A DNA stretch of 51,832 nt from an uncultured Alphaproteobacteria bacterium (GTDB taxonomy: Bacteria; Pseudomonadota; Alphaproteobacteria; Thalassobaculales; Thalassobaculaceae). Of this stretch, positions 1-9,136 are shown piece after piece. The notes beneath the pieces were generated by a model that did not search any database, was not told the origin of the DNA, and worked only from the letters and a program-made list of their open reading frames with translations. Made by a program: the position numbers and the translations under genes. The stretch is taken from positions 1-51,832 of the forward strand of contig CACOPQ010000013.1 in the NCBI GenBank assembly GCA_902629125.1, in the 5' to 3' direction. How positions within the stretch are numbered: position 1 is the first letter of the stretch; each line of letters opens with the position of its first letter.

Positions 1-239
1 TTCACAAAAATGATGGTAGTGGTTACGAGTTGATTTCTGATAATGTAATCAGTATCGATAAATTTAATCCCCAAGTGGCTGCTAGATTGGCGCTACCGTT
101 AACACGTTGGCAAAAACATAACTGCGAACAAAGAAGGTTAATGATAAAAAGTCTGCATAAGATTAAAGCTACGAACGATCTTTCGAATGATGTTGATGAG
201 ATTATAAGCAAGGGATTAATTGGAGTGGAAACGAGATGA
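1..239 (+). CDS. pepN: Aminopeptidase N, C-terminal end (partial)
   Basis: The reading frame is open from the window edge (first full codon at base 3) to a TGA at 237-239, giving about 78 residues. The visible part carries the pattern IDKFNPQVAARLALPLTRW, followed by a helical stretch ending in LSNDVDEIISKGL. This resembles the extreme C-terminus of proteobacterial aminopeptidase N (M1 zinc metallopeptidase), which usually reads as NPQVAAR, then a W, then LSKDVYEIVSKSL. The catalytic HEXXH region lies upstream of the window and cannot be checked. The stop overlaps the next gene's start as ATGA, so the two are probably translationally coupled. The identification rests on a short tail only. Confidence 0.8.
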   Translation, partial: HKNDGSGYELISDNVISIDKFNPQVAARLALPLTRWQKHNCEQRRLMIKSLHKIKATNDLSNDVDEIISKGLIGVETR

Positions 240-895
240 GTTCAGCAAAGCAAATTATTGTTATAAACCCAAATAGTAATGAGCATGTCACAGATTCAAT
301 GAACACAGCTCTAAATCCATTCCGATTAGCCAACGGCCCAATAATTAAGAGTGTGACCAACTTATATGGACCCCCAGGCATAGAAACGCAACAGGATGCA
401 GACAATGCGGCTGTGCAGGTTGTAGATATCATTAAGCAAAATAATAGTGCTGATGCCTTTGTAATAGCATGTTTTTCAGACCCCGGTATTTTTGCTGCAA
501 GGGAAGTGACTGATAGACCTGTATTTGGCATTGCTGAAAGCGGTATACTCACTGCGTTATCACTCGGTTCTTCATTTGGTATACTAGCAATCTTGGATAC
601 GTCTGTTCCCAGACATATACGATATATAAGGTCATTGGGATTGGAAAAACGACTTGCCGGAGATCTAGCCATAGGACTTGGAGTAGCTGAGTTGAGCGAT
701 GAAAAAAAGACCTTTCATAGGCTCCAGGAGGTTGGAAGAAAGTTAAGGGATAATTCCGGGGCATCGGTCCTAATATTGGGGTGTGCGGGTATGGCACGCT
801 ATAGGCTTGGTTTACAGCAGAGTCTTGGGATACCAGTTGTAGATCCTTCGCAAGCCGCCGTTTCAATGGCTGTCTCTGCTGTCCTTTTAAATTAG
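236..895 (+). CDS. Asp/Glu/hydantoin racemase-family protein
   Basis: A 219-residue protein with the two-cysteine architecture of the aspartate/glutamate/hydantoin racemase superfamily. The N-terminus has IIVINPNSN; the first catalytic Cys is at about residue 79 in ACFSDPG and the second at about 183 in LGCAGM. Both active-site cysteines are therefore present, and the length is close to that of hydantoin racemases. These enzymes racemise 5-substituted hydantoins or amino acids without a cofactor. The substrate cannot be read from sequence; no hydantoinase or carbamoylase gene lies beside it in the window, so a hydantoin pathway is not supported by context. The ATG overlaps the pepN stop (ATGA), which suggests co-transcription. 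The downstream gene is convergent. Confidence 0.8.
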   Translation: MSSAKQIIVINPNSNEHVTDSMNTALNPFRLANGPIIKSVTNLYGPPGIETQQDADNAAVQVVDIIKQNNSADAFVIACFSDPGIFAAREVTDRPVFGIAESGILTALSLGSSFGILAILDTSVPRHIRYIRSLGLEKRLAGDLAIGLGVAELSDEKKTFHRLQEVGRKLRDNSGASVLILGCAGMARYRLGLQQSLGIPVVDPSQAAVSMAVSAVLLN

Positions 896-912
896 TAATT
901 TATTTATCTAAA

Positions 913-2238
913 CTAGCGGCGTAAAAGAAAGGCAGGGACATGATCGCCCATGCCAATTGTCGGTTCATTGGTGGGAACTGGCGGGGGAACCCGTTCGCCA
1001 AAACGATTGTTTTCCGGACTAGGGCTTTTTTCTGCAACATCACTTTTAGCGTTTCTTGTTTTAGCTCTACGCAATGATGTACGCCCTTTCTTGTCTATGA
1101 TGGCTTGGGGAGTGTTCTGTTTATTATAGTCCTTAAGCGTTTCTATCGGTTTTTTAATTAAGGCTGTAATGGCTTCTATATATTTTTGATCTTCGGAGGT
1201 AACAAAAGTAAATGCATTGCCCTTTTTGCCGGCTCTTCCGGTCCTTCCAATTCTATGAACATAATCTTCAGCATTGCTTGGAACGTCAAAATTAACGACG
1301 TGGCTTAAATCTGCTATATCAAGGCCACGTGCGGCTACATCACTGGCGATGAGTAGTTGTATATCTCCTGATTTAAATTTATTTAGAGTAGATGTTCTAG
1401 AGCTTTGGGGTAGGTCCCCGTGGAGTTCTGCTGCGTTAAAACCATGTTTTAAAAGAGAACGATATAAAATTCCAATATCTCTTTTTCTGTTACAGAATAT
1501 TACAGCGTTAGAGACTTCTTCGTTAGCAAGAAACTCACGCAGCATCTGGCGTTTATTCTTCTGTTCGGTATGAATTAATTTTTGTACAACAGTGTCAGCT
1601 ACTGAGGAGGGCGGTGCCACGGAGATTTCTTTTGGATTGGCTAGAAAACGTTTAGCAATTTTTCGTATACTATTGTCTAGCGTAGCGGAAAAAAATAAAG
1701 TTTGGCGGTTTTTAGGTAAAAGTGAAACGATGCGATCAACATCAGGTATAAAGCCCATATCAAGCATCCTATCGGCTTCATCGATCACCAAAATTTTTAC
1801 GTCATTGAGCAGAATCTTCCCGCGCTCAAAGTGATCCAGGAGCCGCCCTGGAGTAGCTATTAAGACATCTACGCCCTTATCTAAAGCTTGCAGTTGACTG
1901 GTCATCGTCACCCCACCAATGAGCAATGCCATAGACAGTGCGTTGTTCTTCCCGTAGGTCTCAAAATTATCTGAAACCTGAGCGGCTAACTCTCTCGTTG
2001 GACACAGGATTAAAGATCGTGGCATTCGAGCTTTTGCTCTTCCCGCACTTAAAATATCTATCATGGGTAGGGTAAAAGAAGCAGTTTTTCCGGTCCCTGT
2101 CTGAGCGCACCCTAGGATGTCTCCGCCCATGAACACAGCCGGTATGGCTTGCTGTTGTATGGGAGTTGGTTTGGAATATCCTGCGTCTGCAACCGAGGAG
2201 AGTAGTTGCTCACTTAAACCGAGTTCATCAAAGCCCAA
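913..2238 (-). CDS. rhlE: DEAD-box ATP-dependent RNA helicase, RhlE type
   Basis: A 441-residue DEAD-box helicase with the motifs in order: Q motif (KPTPIQQQAIP), Walker A AQTGTGKT, PTRELAAQV, DEAD box VIDEADRMLDMGF, SAT, and motif VI HRIGRTGRAG. The tail ends GMGDHVPAFLLRR, which resembles the conserved end of alphaproteobacterial RhlE. The enzyme unwinds short RNA duplexes and works in ribosome assembly, RNA decay or cold adaptation in the cytoplasm. The start is uncertain: no ATG lies near the N-terminus, and the family-like start is a TTG at 2238 with a GGGAG sequence about 12 bases upstream. An ATT one codon further upstream has better spacing. It stands alone between gltA and the convergent racemase gene. 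Confidence 0.9.
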   Translation of the reverse strand: MGFDELGLSEQLLSSVADAGYSKPTPIQQQAIPAVFMGGDILGCAQTGTGKTASFTLPMIDILSAGRAKARMPRSLILCPTRELAAQVSDNFETYGKNNALSMALLIGGVTMTSQLQALDKGVDVLIATPGRLLDHFERGKILLNDVKILVIDEADRMLDMGFIPDVDRIVSLLPKNRQTLFFSATLDNSIRKIAKRFLANPKEISVAPPSSVADTVVQKLIHTEQKNKRQMLREFLANEEVSNAVIFCNRKRDIGILYRSLLKHGFNAAELHGDLPQSSRTSTLNKFKSGDIQLLIASDVAARGLDIADLSHVVNFDVPSNAEDYVHRIGRTGRAGKKGNAFTFVTSEDQKYIEAITALIKKPIETLKDYNKQNTPQAIIDKKGRTSLRRAKTRNAKSDVAEKSPSPENNRFGERVPPPVPTNEPTIGMGDHVPAFLLRR

Positions 2239-2405
2239 AATGTTTAACGGCTCCCTTCGTAAAACGTCTTGGCGTTCAGATAAAGCTTTAGGCTTCTGAA
2301 GTCAATTGAGATCATCATCCATGTGTTCACAATTAAACAGGTGTGATAATTTTGCACCACATGATCGTTTTAATTAATTAAGTTAAGATGATATAATCAA
2401 ATTAT

Positions 2406-3707
2406 TCAGCGCTTTGCTAATGGGATATAATCGCGCTTAGTAGGGCCGGTGTATAGCTGCCGCGGTCTGCCAATTTTTTGTTTGGGGTCCTCGACCATTT
2501 CTTTCCATTGCGCGATCCAGCCAGTTGTTCGCGCAACTGCAAATAAAACTGTGAACATACTTGATGGGAAACCCATTGCTTTGAGGATTATTCCGGAATA
2601 GAAATCTACATTCGGATACAAATTACGCTCTACAAAATACTCATCCTCGCGGGCAATTTTTTCTAGTTCCATGGCAAGTTCTAAGAGCGGGTCATTGATT
2701 CCTAAATCGTCTAGTACCTCGTGACAACTTTGCATCATCACTGTTGCCCTTGGATCATAGTTTTTATAAACACGGTGGCCAAATCCCATTAAGCGAAAGG
2801 GATCATCTTTATCTTTTGCTTTTTTTACATATTCACCGACTCTCGATTTGTCCCCAATTTCGTTGAGCATATTTAAAACCGCTTCATTCGCCCCGCCATG
2901 GGCCGGACCCCATAATGAAGCTATTCCAGCGGCTATACAAGCAAATGGGTTGGCTCCGGACGAACCAGCCAGCCTAACAGTGGAGGTCGAAGCATTTTGC
3001 TCGTGGTCTGCATGCAATATCAGAAGACGATCCATTGCTCTAGCGAGCACTGGGTTTATCTCGTATTCTTCAGAAGGAACGCCAAATAACATTTGAAGAA
3101 AATTTTCAGCATAGGTCAGTTTGTTTTGAGGAAAATTAAATGGCTGTCCTAGAGAATATTTGAAGGCCATAGCTGCTATTGTCGGTACTTTCGCAATTAA
3201 GCGGTAAGACGCTACCATTCTAGCGTGAGAGTCAGCTATATCTGTTGAATCATGATAAAAAGAAGAGAGTGCACCTACAACACCGCACATAATGGCCATC
3301 GGGTGAGCATCGCGTCTAAATCCCCTGTAAAAATTCATCAATTGATCATGAAGCATTGTGTGGTAGGTGATATCGGTTACAAATTTTTCGGATTCCTGTT
3401 GATTGGGTAAATCTCCATATAAAAGAAGGTGAGCAACTTCTAAGAAATTACTATGCTCCGCCAATTGCTCGATCGGGTAACCACGGTGTAACAAAATACC
3501 GTTGTCGCCGTCTATATATGTCAGCGCGGACTCACATGATCCTGTTGAAGTATAGCCAGGATCGAAGGTGAAGTGATCTGTTTCTCCATAGAGGGTCCTC
3601 ACGTCAATTACACTTGGCCCAGTGGTACCGTCAATAACTGGAAGTGTATATTTATCACCCGTTTTATCGTTTATAAGTGTGAACGTTCCCGAGTTTTTCT
3701 CGTTCAT
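2406..3707 (-). CDS. gltA: Citrate synthase (type II)
   Basis: A 433-residue hexameric-type (type II) citrate synthase. It condenses acetyl-CoA and oxaloacetate to citrate at entry to the TCA cycle. The sequence has the N-terminal domain beginning [19 protein letters not shown], the segment [19 protein letters not shown], the substrate-binding [15 protein letters not shown], the catalytic-His region [15 protein letters not shown] and the C-terminal RPRQLYTGP. Length is normal. The ATG is preceded by AAGGAAAAAAGGA. It lies 89 bases downstream of gltX on the same strand, a pairing common in alphaproteobacteria. An imperfect inverted repeat lies just beyond its 3' end but has no clear T run. Confidence 0.97.
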   Translation of the reverse strand: MNEKNSGTFTLINDKTGDKYTLPVIDGTTGPSVIDVRTLYGETDHFTFDPGYTSTGSCESALTYIDGDNGILLHRGYPIEQLAEHSNFLEVAHLLLYGDLPNQQESEKFVTDITYHTMLHDQLMNFYRGFRRDAHPMAIMCGVVGALSSFYHDSTDIADSHARMVASYRLIAKVPTIAAMAFKYSLGQPFNFPQNKLTYAENFLQMLFGVPSEEYEINPVLARAMDRLLILHADHEQNASTSTVRLAGSSGANPFACIAAGIASLWGPAHGGANEAVLNMLNEIGDKSRVGEYVKKAKDKDDPFRLMGFGHRVYKNYDPRATVMMQSCHEVLDDLGINDPLLELAMELEKIAREDEYFVERNLYPNVDFYSGIILKAMGFPSSMFTVLFAVARTTGWIAQWKEMVEDPKQKIGRPRQLYTGPTKRDYIPLAKR

Positions 3708-3796
3708 TCCTTTTTTCCTTCTTTTACTAACCGTTTACTCTGCTAAAACCCTCAGAAAAGGTAATCAGAACTATATTGTAACTTCGAAAGTCTATT

Positions 3797-5194
3797 TCAG
3801 CAAACTGCCTCAATTCTTTGCAAAACTTCTTCCTTCCCGAGAATTTCAATAACCTCAAAAATATCTGGTGATGATGTTGTGCCGGTAAGAGCTGCTCTTA
3901 GTGGCTGAGCAACAGAACCGAACTTGGTATCATTGTTAGTTGCAAAATTCTTAAGGGTTTCTTCGATTTTAGTTTTGTTCCAATTTGTCAGTTCATTAAA
4001 TGGTTCTAAAAGACCCCTTATCAACTGTCGAGCATCTTTGCTCAAAATACTATCAGCTTTCTCATCCGTGTTTATTGGCGGGCTAACTATATATATCATT
4101 GCGTTGGCTGCTAATTCATTAATATTTTTAGCGCGCACTTTTAGTCCACTTAGACCCCTCTTCAGTCGTTCTAATCTGATTGGATCTAAAATCATATTTA
4201 GGTTTTTACAAAGATGAGTTTCAAGTAAATGGAATAACTGCGTCTCACTCATTTCTCTCATGTATGTCGCATTTATGTTGTCCAACTTTTTTATATCGAA
4301 CCGAGAGGGCGATTTACCTACCGCGCTTATATCAAACAAGCCTATCGCTTTTTTTCTTATTATGATGTCTTCATTTTCGTGACCCCACCCAAGCCTTAAA
4401 AGGTAGTTGCACAAAGCTTCTGGCAAGTATCCTTGATCTCTATATGCGTCGATACCAAGAGCACCGTGCCTTTTTGATAGTTTTGTGCCGTCCTGCCCGT
4501 GTATCAGAGGGATGTGCGCAAACTTTGGAGATGGCCAATTCATGGCAACGTAAAGTTGGTATTGTCTGAATGCATTGTTAAGGTGATCGTCTCCACGGAT
4601 AACATGTGAAATCTTCATGTCGTGGTCGTCGACAACTACTGAAAGCATATATGTGGGCGTACCGTCTGCACGTAAAATTACAAAATCATCCAATTGTTCA
4701 TTCTTTACTTCTACACGACCTTGTACGAGATCATCTATCGTCGTCGAACCTTTTAATGGACTTTTCAGACGCACAACAGGGTCAATGTTACATGGCGCTG
4801 TAGAAGGGTCTTTTTCTCGCCACCTACGATCGTATAAAGCAGTTTTACCTTCACGTCGCGCTAAGGCGCGCATTTCCTCCAGTTCGTCTGCTGAGCAATA
4901 ACACTTATATGCTTTTCCTTGTTCGAGGAGTGTATTCACAATTTGCTTATGTCGTTCTTGCCGTGAATATTGGAAAACTGGTTGCTCGTCACCTGAAAGC
5001 TCTAGCCAGTCAAGTCCATTTATTATCGCTTCAACCGCTTTTTCTGTAGATCGCTGACGATCTGTATCTTCGATACGAAGAACATATTTCCCATTGTGTC
5101 TTCGCGCAAAAAGATAGTTAAATAAAGCTGTTCTTGCTCCTCCAATATGCAGAAAACCGGTTGGCGATGGTGCAAAGCGGGTTATTACGGTCAT
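3797..5194 (-). CDS. gltX: Glutamyl-tRNA synthetase
   Basis: A 465-residue class I aminoacyl-tRNA synthetase that charges tRNA-Glu and, in many alphaproteobacteria lacking GlnRS, also tRNA-Gln for later amidation. The class I signatures are present: the HIGH-like sequence PSPTGFLHIGGARTALFNYL near the N-terminus and the KMSKS-like KLSKRHG in the middle. The EDTDRQRST segment following strand 2 is typical of GluRS. Many alphaproteobacteria carry two gltX copies, and one sequence cannot say whether this is a discriminating or non-discriminating form. It is followed by gltA. Upstream a 250-base gap separates it from lexA, where many relatives carry comEC. Confidence 0.95.
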   Translation of the reverse strand: MTVITRFAPSPTGFLHIGGARTALFNYLFARRHNGKYVLRIEDTDRQRSTEKAVEAIINGLDWLELSGDEQPVFQYSRQERHKQIVNTLLEQGKAYKCYCSADELEEMRALARREGKTALYDRRWREKDPSTAPCNIDPVVRLKSPLKGSTTIDDLVQGRVEVKNEQLDDFVILRADGTPTYMLSVVVDDHDMKISHVIRGDDHLNNAFRQYQLYVAMNWPSPKFAHIPLIHGQDGTKLSKRHGALGIDAYRDQGYLPEALCNYLLRLGWGHENEDIIIRKKAIGLFDISAVGKSPSRFDIKKLDNINATYMREMSETQLFHLLETHLCKNLNMILDPIRLERLKRGLSGLKVRAKNINELAANAMIYIVSPPINTDEKADSILSKDARQLIRGLLEPFNELTNWNKTKIEETLKNFATNNDTKFGSVAQPLRAALTGTTSSPDIFEVIEILGKEEVLQRIEAVC

Positions 5195-5444
5195 TTTATC
5201 ATCTCTTCTTTGCTATACTATGCACTAGCCAGTTGCCATTTCTATTGAAGTCTTGTTCAGTTGCTTTAGGACTTCATGAATTGAATATTATCTATACAAA
5301 TCCGGAACCTTTTTGTGAATAGGCTTCCTTTATAAATAAAATTTCGGAGATGCTCCTGACTTTCCGACTTCAATCAATAACATTATTAATAAGTCCGATT
5401 ATTTTGCAGTCGGGCGACTCTCTAGTTAAATATTTTACCTTTTA

Positions 5445-6158
5445 CTAGTTATATTTTCTTATGATGCCAACTAGTTTGCCTTGTAGCTTAACTTGATCCA
5501 GGCCAAAAATTCTGGTCTCATATTGGGGATTTGCAGGTTCAAGTGCTATAGAATTGTTTCTTTTTCTTAACTTTTTCAGTGTCACTTCATCGTTTTCTAC
5601 TAACGCCACAACTATTGTACCATTTTCCGCGCTTTCACATTTTTTGATAATAGCGGTGTCACCGTCAAATATACCCGCATCCACCATAGAGTCTCCCTCT
5701 ACCTGTAGAGCGTAGTGTTCCCCTTGTCCTATCAGACTACTGGGGACCGTAATGTTCTGTGATGGGTCATTAATTGCTTCAATAGGATTACCTGCAGCAA
5801 TTTTACCATAGAGGGGTAAAGCTATTATTTGATGATTTTCATTGTCTTCAGATCTGATTGCTCGAGGGAAGTTTCCGGGAATCACGTTGGGCGAGAATTG
5901 TCTTTGTGGCAAAGTTTCAGTAATACTTTTTATACTTGGTTCTATTGCTGTTGTTTTGACTATTTCTATTGCTCTTGCTCTGTTTGGTAGCCGTCTAATA
6001 AAACCTCTTTCCTCAAGAGCCGAAACTAGCCGATGTATTCCAGACTTAGACTTGAGGTTTAATGCATCTTTCATCTCGTCAAAAGAGGGCGGGACGTCGT
6101 TTTTTTTAAGATGATTCTTCAAAAACGTTAATAACTCTAGCTGTTTCTTAGTAAGCAT
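5445..6158 (-). CDS. lexA: LexA repressor, SOS regulator
   Basis: A 237-residue LexA counted from the ATG at 6158. That start is preferred over one nine codons upstream because a GGAGGT lies about eight bases before it and LexA proteins begin [10 protein letters not shown]. The N-terminal winged helix (about residues 1-65) binds SOS boxes. The C-terminal S24 domain has the self-cleavage Ala122-Gly123 in KIAAGNP, the nucleophile Ser157 in EGDSMVDAG and the general base Lys195 in EVTLKKL. RecA filaments trigger autocleavage and derepression. An exact GTTC-N7-GTTC box lies 49 bases upstream, so autoregulation is expected. The position near the trp-moa operon and gltX matches a known alphaproteobacterial order. 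Confidence 0.96.
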   Translation of the reverse strand: MLTKKQLELLTFLKNHLKKNDVPPSFDEMKDALNLKSKSGIHRLVSALEERGFIRRLPNRARAIEIVKTTAIEPSIKSITETLPQRQFSPNVIPGNFPRAIRSEDNENHQIIALPLYGKIAAGNPIEAINDPSQNITVPSSLIGQGEHYALQVEGDSMVDAGIFDGDTAIIKKCESAENGTIVVALVENDEVTLKKLRKRNNSIALEPANPQYETRIFGLDQVKLQGKLVGIIRKYN

Positions 6159-6206
6159 GACTGATACCTCCGTACGAAGGAACAAAACATAAACAAAATT
6201 AACTTT

Positions 6207-6221
6207 GTTCTACTTTAGTTC
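6207..6221 (-). promoter_or_regulatory. SOS box (LexA operator) of lexA
   Basis: The bases read GTTC-TACTTTA-GTTC on the plus strand, an exact match to the direct-repeat GTTC-N7-GTTC operator known for alphaproteobacterial LexA. It differs from the palindromic gammaproteobacterial CTGT-N8-ACAG. It lies 49 bases upstream of the lexA ATG, where it would give negative autoregulation. Seen directly in sequence; function is inferred. Confidence 0.85.
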
Positions 6222-6281
6222 TATGTGGTTGTCAATCAATCGGCGCTAACAACGATGCTGAGTAGCCTAATTTTGGTAACG

Positions 6282-7328
6282 TTAAATATCCAGATTGTAA
6301 AAGTTTTTTGCCGTATCATGAAATAGGAAACGTTTTTCAGTAGGTGAAGCATTCAATGCTATTCTTTTAAACGTATTCCAATAAACAGCATAAGAAGACG
6401 TTACCTTATCAACAGGGAAATTACTTTCGAACATACAACGTTTGGAACCAAAAGCATCTATGGTTGTCTCGAAAAATGGTTTCCATTCGTTTGCTAGAAC
6501 ATAAGAGCTTGGCGGAAATTGCTGATTTTCGAATTGATAGCCATTTAGAACCATCCCCAAGCCTCCCAACTTAACATAAACGTTCGGTCTTTTTGATAAA
6601 TTCAAAATTGATTGTTCCCAAGACGCGAAAACTTCAGCTCTTTTATTTTTGTAAGGTCCAATACCTATTGGACCTCCAAAATGATTGAGCACAATATTTT
6701 GATTTGGAAAGGCGTCTGCAAGCATGCTTACGTCATTAATTTGAGTATGATAAAGCCACGCATCAAAAGAGAGACTAAAATCGGCTAGTTTTGCAAATCC
6801 TTGCCTAAACTTTTCATTGCTATACAATTCAGAAGGTGGATTGGTGTGGCTGTTATTTATAACTTCACTTTCATTGAACCCAGCACTGTATCTTACACCT
6901 TTAAATCGTCCTCCTCCTGCGTCGACCTGCGCTTCTAAAACCTCAGATACTGAAGCGCCTAATGTCAAATCAGCAAAACCAACAATTCCAGCACAAATTT
7001 TTGATTTTCCATATTTTCCACTTGCGCTCATTGCTGCAATGCCGTTTACAAACTCTGTCTCTCCGACTGATCGCATTTCGATTGGTCCACCTGACCGATA
7101 CATAGCCGCGCATTCAAGAAATACGGTGGCAACTATGTTGTGACCCGAACCTATATCTTCTAATAATTCATCCAGTAAGTATCGATTTTCCTTCATGTCC
7201 CAAAGGTGATGATGTGGGTCGATTATTGGTATTTCTGGCTCTATTATTTCTTCTTTTATTTGAGACAACCATTTAGCTTTAGGTGAAGGAATTCGTTTTT
7301 CTAATAATTGCGATCCATCTTCCTGCAT
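6282..7328 (-). CDS. TIM-barrel amidohydrolase (amidohydrolase-2 family)
   Basis: A 348-residue metal-dependent hydrolase of the amidohydrolase-2 family (COG3618-like), a group that includes sugar and pyrone lactonases. The strand-1 metal motif is PIIDPHHHLWD near residue 40. Later signatures are GVRYSAG, IVLNHFGGPIG (strand-6 His) and MFESNFPVDK, in which the usual strand-8 Asp is followed by the helix that closes the barrel. No signal peptide is seen, so it is likely cytoplasmic. The start is supported by GGAGG eight bases before the ATG. It sits between moeA (94 bases away) and lexA, which are usually adjacent in relatives, so it looks like an insertion into a conserved block. The substrate is unknown. 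Confidence 0.82.
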   Translation of the reverse strand: MQEDGSQLLEKRIPSPKAKWLSQIKEEIIEPEIPIIDPHHHLWDMKENRYLLDELLEDIGSGHNIVATVFLECAAMYRSGGPIEMRSVGETEFVNGIAAMSASGKYGKSKICAGIVGFADLTLGASVSEVLEAQVDAGGGRFKGVRYSAGFNESEVINNSHTNPPSELYSNEKFRQGFAKLADFSLSFDAWLYHTQINDVSMLADAFPNQNIVLNHFGGPIGIGPYKNKRAEVFASWEQSILNLSKRPNVYVKLGGLGMVLNGYQFENQQFPPSSYVLANEWKPFFETTIDAFGSKRCMFESNFPVDKVTSSYAVYWNTFKRIALNASPTEKRFLFHDTAKNFYNLDI

Positions 7329-7422
7329 TCGAAAACCTCCAAATTATGCCAGTTTTATAAGACGATTATTCTGCGGATACCTATCCAAAGGCTTGTCTAT
7401 TTTTTTACTAAGGCAGAAAGCC

Positions 7423-8667
7423 TCAAAAACACGTATCAAGTTTTATTATTTTTACTAAATCACCCTTTTTTTTCTTTTTATCAAATGGTTCTCTAACAAT
7501 TAGACAATTAGCTTTCGCAAGTGTTGCCATCATGGAGCTATCTTGTTTGGCGAAGGGCTCAACAAATTGGTCGCCTGTCTTCGTCTTAAAAGCACAGGAC
7601 CTGAGATAATCTTGTCTTTCATCATTTTCGGGTAAATTCTGAGCGAGCGTGGCAAATTCAACTTCCTGTTTTATATCTAAACCCAACATGGTTTCGATTG
7701 CAGGTTTTAGAAAAATTAAACCACAAATCATTGTTGAAACTGGGTTGCCAGGTAATCCAATAAAAGGTTTCTTTTGTAACTTTCCAAAAATCAGAGGTTT
7801 GCCCGGTCGCATGGCGATTTTCCAAAAATTTAATTTGAGGCCATTTTTGCCAAATTTTTGGGTGCTAAGCGCTTCCTGTATCAAGTCGTGTTTTCCTACA
7901 GAGGCCCCACCTGTAGTCACTAATAGATCGGATCCTTCCGCCTCTTTTGCTAATAACCCAATCGCATCGGTATCATCTTCTGCGACACCAAGAATTTGAA
8001 CATCAGCACCTAAGGCCGTCAAAAAGGCGTGGAGTGTATAACTGTTGGAACTTACAATTTGGCTTTTTGAAGTTTGTTCCCCAGGTCGAACAATTTCATC
8101 ACCAGTGGCGAGAATTGCTATACGAGGCCGACGTCTTACCAGTATCCATGGTACATTCATAGCTGCTGCCAAGCCAATATCTCGCGAAGTAAGTCTTTTG
8201 TTTTTTGGAATGCCAACGTCACCAGTTTTGAAATCTAGGCCCGCTTTTCGGATGTAAACTCCTCTTTTTGCACCTTTTATAGCGGTAATTTCTGATCCAT
8301 TAGTTTCTGAGGTGACAACAACATTTTCCTGTATAACGATTGTGTCGGCGCCTTTAGGGACGGGCGCGCCAGTAAAAATCCTGACGGCTTCTCCGCTTTT
8401 GAGTTGTCCACGAAAATTGCTACCCGCGGGAACGCTGCCAATGCATAAAAGTTTGCTCGGAGACGTTTTAACATCTTTACTTTTTACAGCATATCCATCC
8501 ATAGCCGATACCGCCACAGGAGGTTGGCATCGTCTCGCTCGAACCTCTACTGCGGTCACTCTGTTTATGGCGGACGTAAGCGAAGTCTCTTCTGTCGAGA
8601 CAACAGAAATATCTCTAATTATCTTTTCCAATGCATCTTCAACGGATAATAAAGACTTATTTTCCAC
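7423..8667 (-). CDS. moeA: Molybdopterin molybdotransferase MoeA
   Basis: About 414 residues from a GTG at 8667, which gives the family-like N-terminus ending in LLSVEDALEKI. Another GTG at 8688 would add seven residues and deepen the overlap with moaC. MoeA inserts molybdate into adenylated molybdopterin to finish the molybdenum cofactor. Typical segments are AMDGYAV, RIFTGAPVPKGADT, the GDEIVRPG loop, TTGGASVGKHD, the MRPGKP motif and GLPGNPVS. The gene overlaps moaC and is the last member of the trpG-trpD-trpC-moaC-moeA run, so it is probably translated from the same message. No molybdoenzyme gene is visible in the window. Confidence 0.94.
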   Translation of the reverse strand: MENKSLLSVEDALEKIIRDISVVSTEETSLTSAINRVTAVEVRARRCQPPVAVSAMDGYAVKSKDVKTSPSKLLCIGSVPAGSNFRGQLKSGEAVRIFTGAPVPKGADTIVIQENVVVTSETNGSEITAIKGAKRGVYIRKAGLDFKTGDVGIPKNKRLTSRDIGLAAAMNVPWILVRRRPRIAILATGDEIVRPGEQTSKSQIVSSNSYTLHAFLTALGADVQILGVAEDDTDAIGLLAKEAEGSDLLVTTGGASVGKHDLIQEALSTQKFGKNGLKLNFWKIAMRPGKPLIFGKLQKKPFIGLPGNPVSTMICGLIFLKPAIETMLGLDIKQEVEFATLAQNLPENDERQDYLRSCAFKTKTGDQFVEPFAKQDSSMMATLAKANCLIVREPFDKKKKKGDLVKIIKLDTCF

Positions 8668-9133
8668 GCCACTGCCCCGATTTTCCACCTGTCTTTTTAA
8701 GAAGCCTTATATTGCTAATTATTATCCCTTTATCTACAGCCTTACACATATCATAGATCGTCAAAGCTGCTATACTGACGGCCGTAAGGGCCTCCATTTC
8801 TACCCCCGTTCTTGCATTAATTTTGCATGTGGAGGTTATCTTGATGATGCCGTGCTTTTCATCACATCTAAGATCTAACTTGGCTGATGTGAGAGCTAGA
8901 GGATGGCATAGAGGAATAAGTTCGGGGGTTTTTTTTGCACCTAAAATACCAGCTAGTCTTGCCACAGATAGGACATCACCTTTTTTTATGCTTCCTTCAA
9001 GAATTAACGCCATGGTTGCCGGGTTTACTTGCACATCACAAGAAGCGACAGCAATCCGCTCAGTTATTTCTTTGCTGGAAACATCAACCATTATGGCGTT
9101 TCCCTTACCATCAAAATGATTAAAATCAGACAT
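8657..9133 (-). CDS. moaC: Cyclic pyranopterin monophosphate synthase MoaC
   Basis: A 158-residue MoaC, which works with the radical-SAM enzyme MoaA to convert GTP to cyclic pyranopterin monophosphate, the first step of molybdenum cofactor synthesis. The hallmark LIPLCHPL and the sequence GVEMEALTAVSIAALTIYDM with the following CKAVDKG are present. It starts with an ATG three bases after trpC on the minus strand and overlaps moeA at its 3' end. Fusion of trpC with moaC and moeA in one operon is a known alphaproteobacterial arrangement. MoaA, MoaD and MoaE are not in the window. Confidence 0.95.
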   Translation of the reverse strand: MSDFNHFDGKGNAIMVDVSSKEITERIAVASCDVQVNPATMALILEGSIKKGDVLSVARLAGILGAKKTPELIPLCHPLALTSAKLDLRCDEKHGIIKITSTCKINARTGVEMEALTAVSIAALTIYDMCKAVDKGIIISNIRLLKKTGGKSGQWRGK

Positions 9134-9136
9134 TTC

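Noticed and set aside
2320-2375. Imperfect hairpin (CATGTG/CACATG) after gltA as a terminator
   Set aside because: Several mismatches and no T run on the gltA side; not strong enough to list.
2360-2385. TTAATTAATTAAGTTAA as a CtrA binding site
   Set aside because: The spacing between TTAA units does not give the TTAA-N7-TTAA pattern; it is a simple AT-rich repeat.
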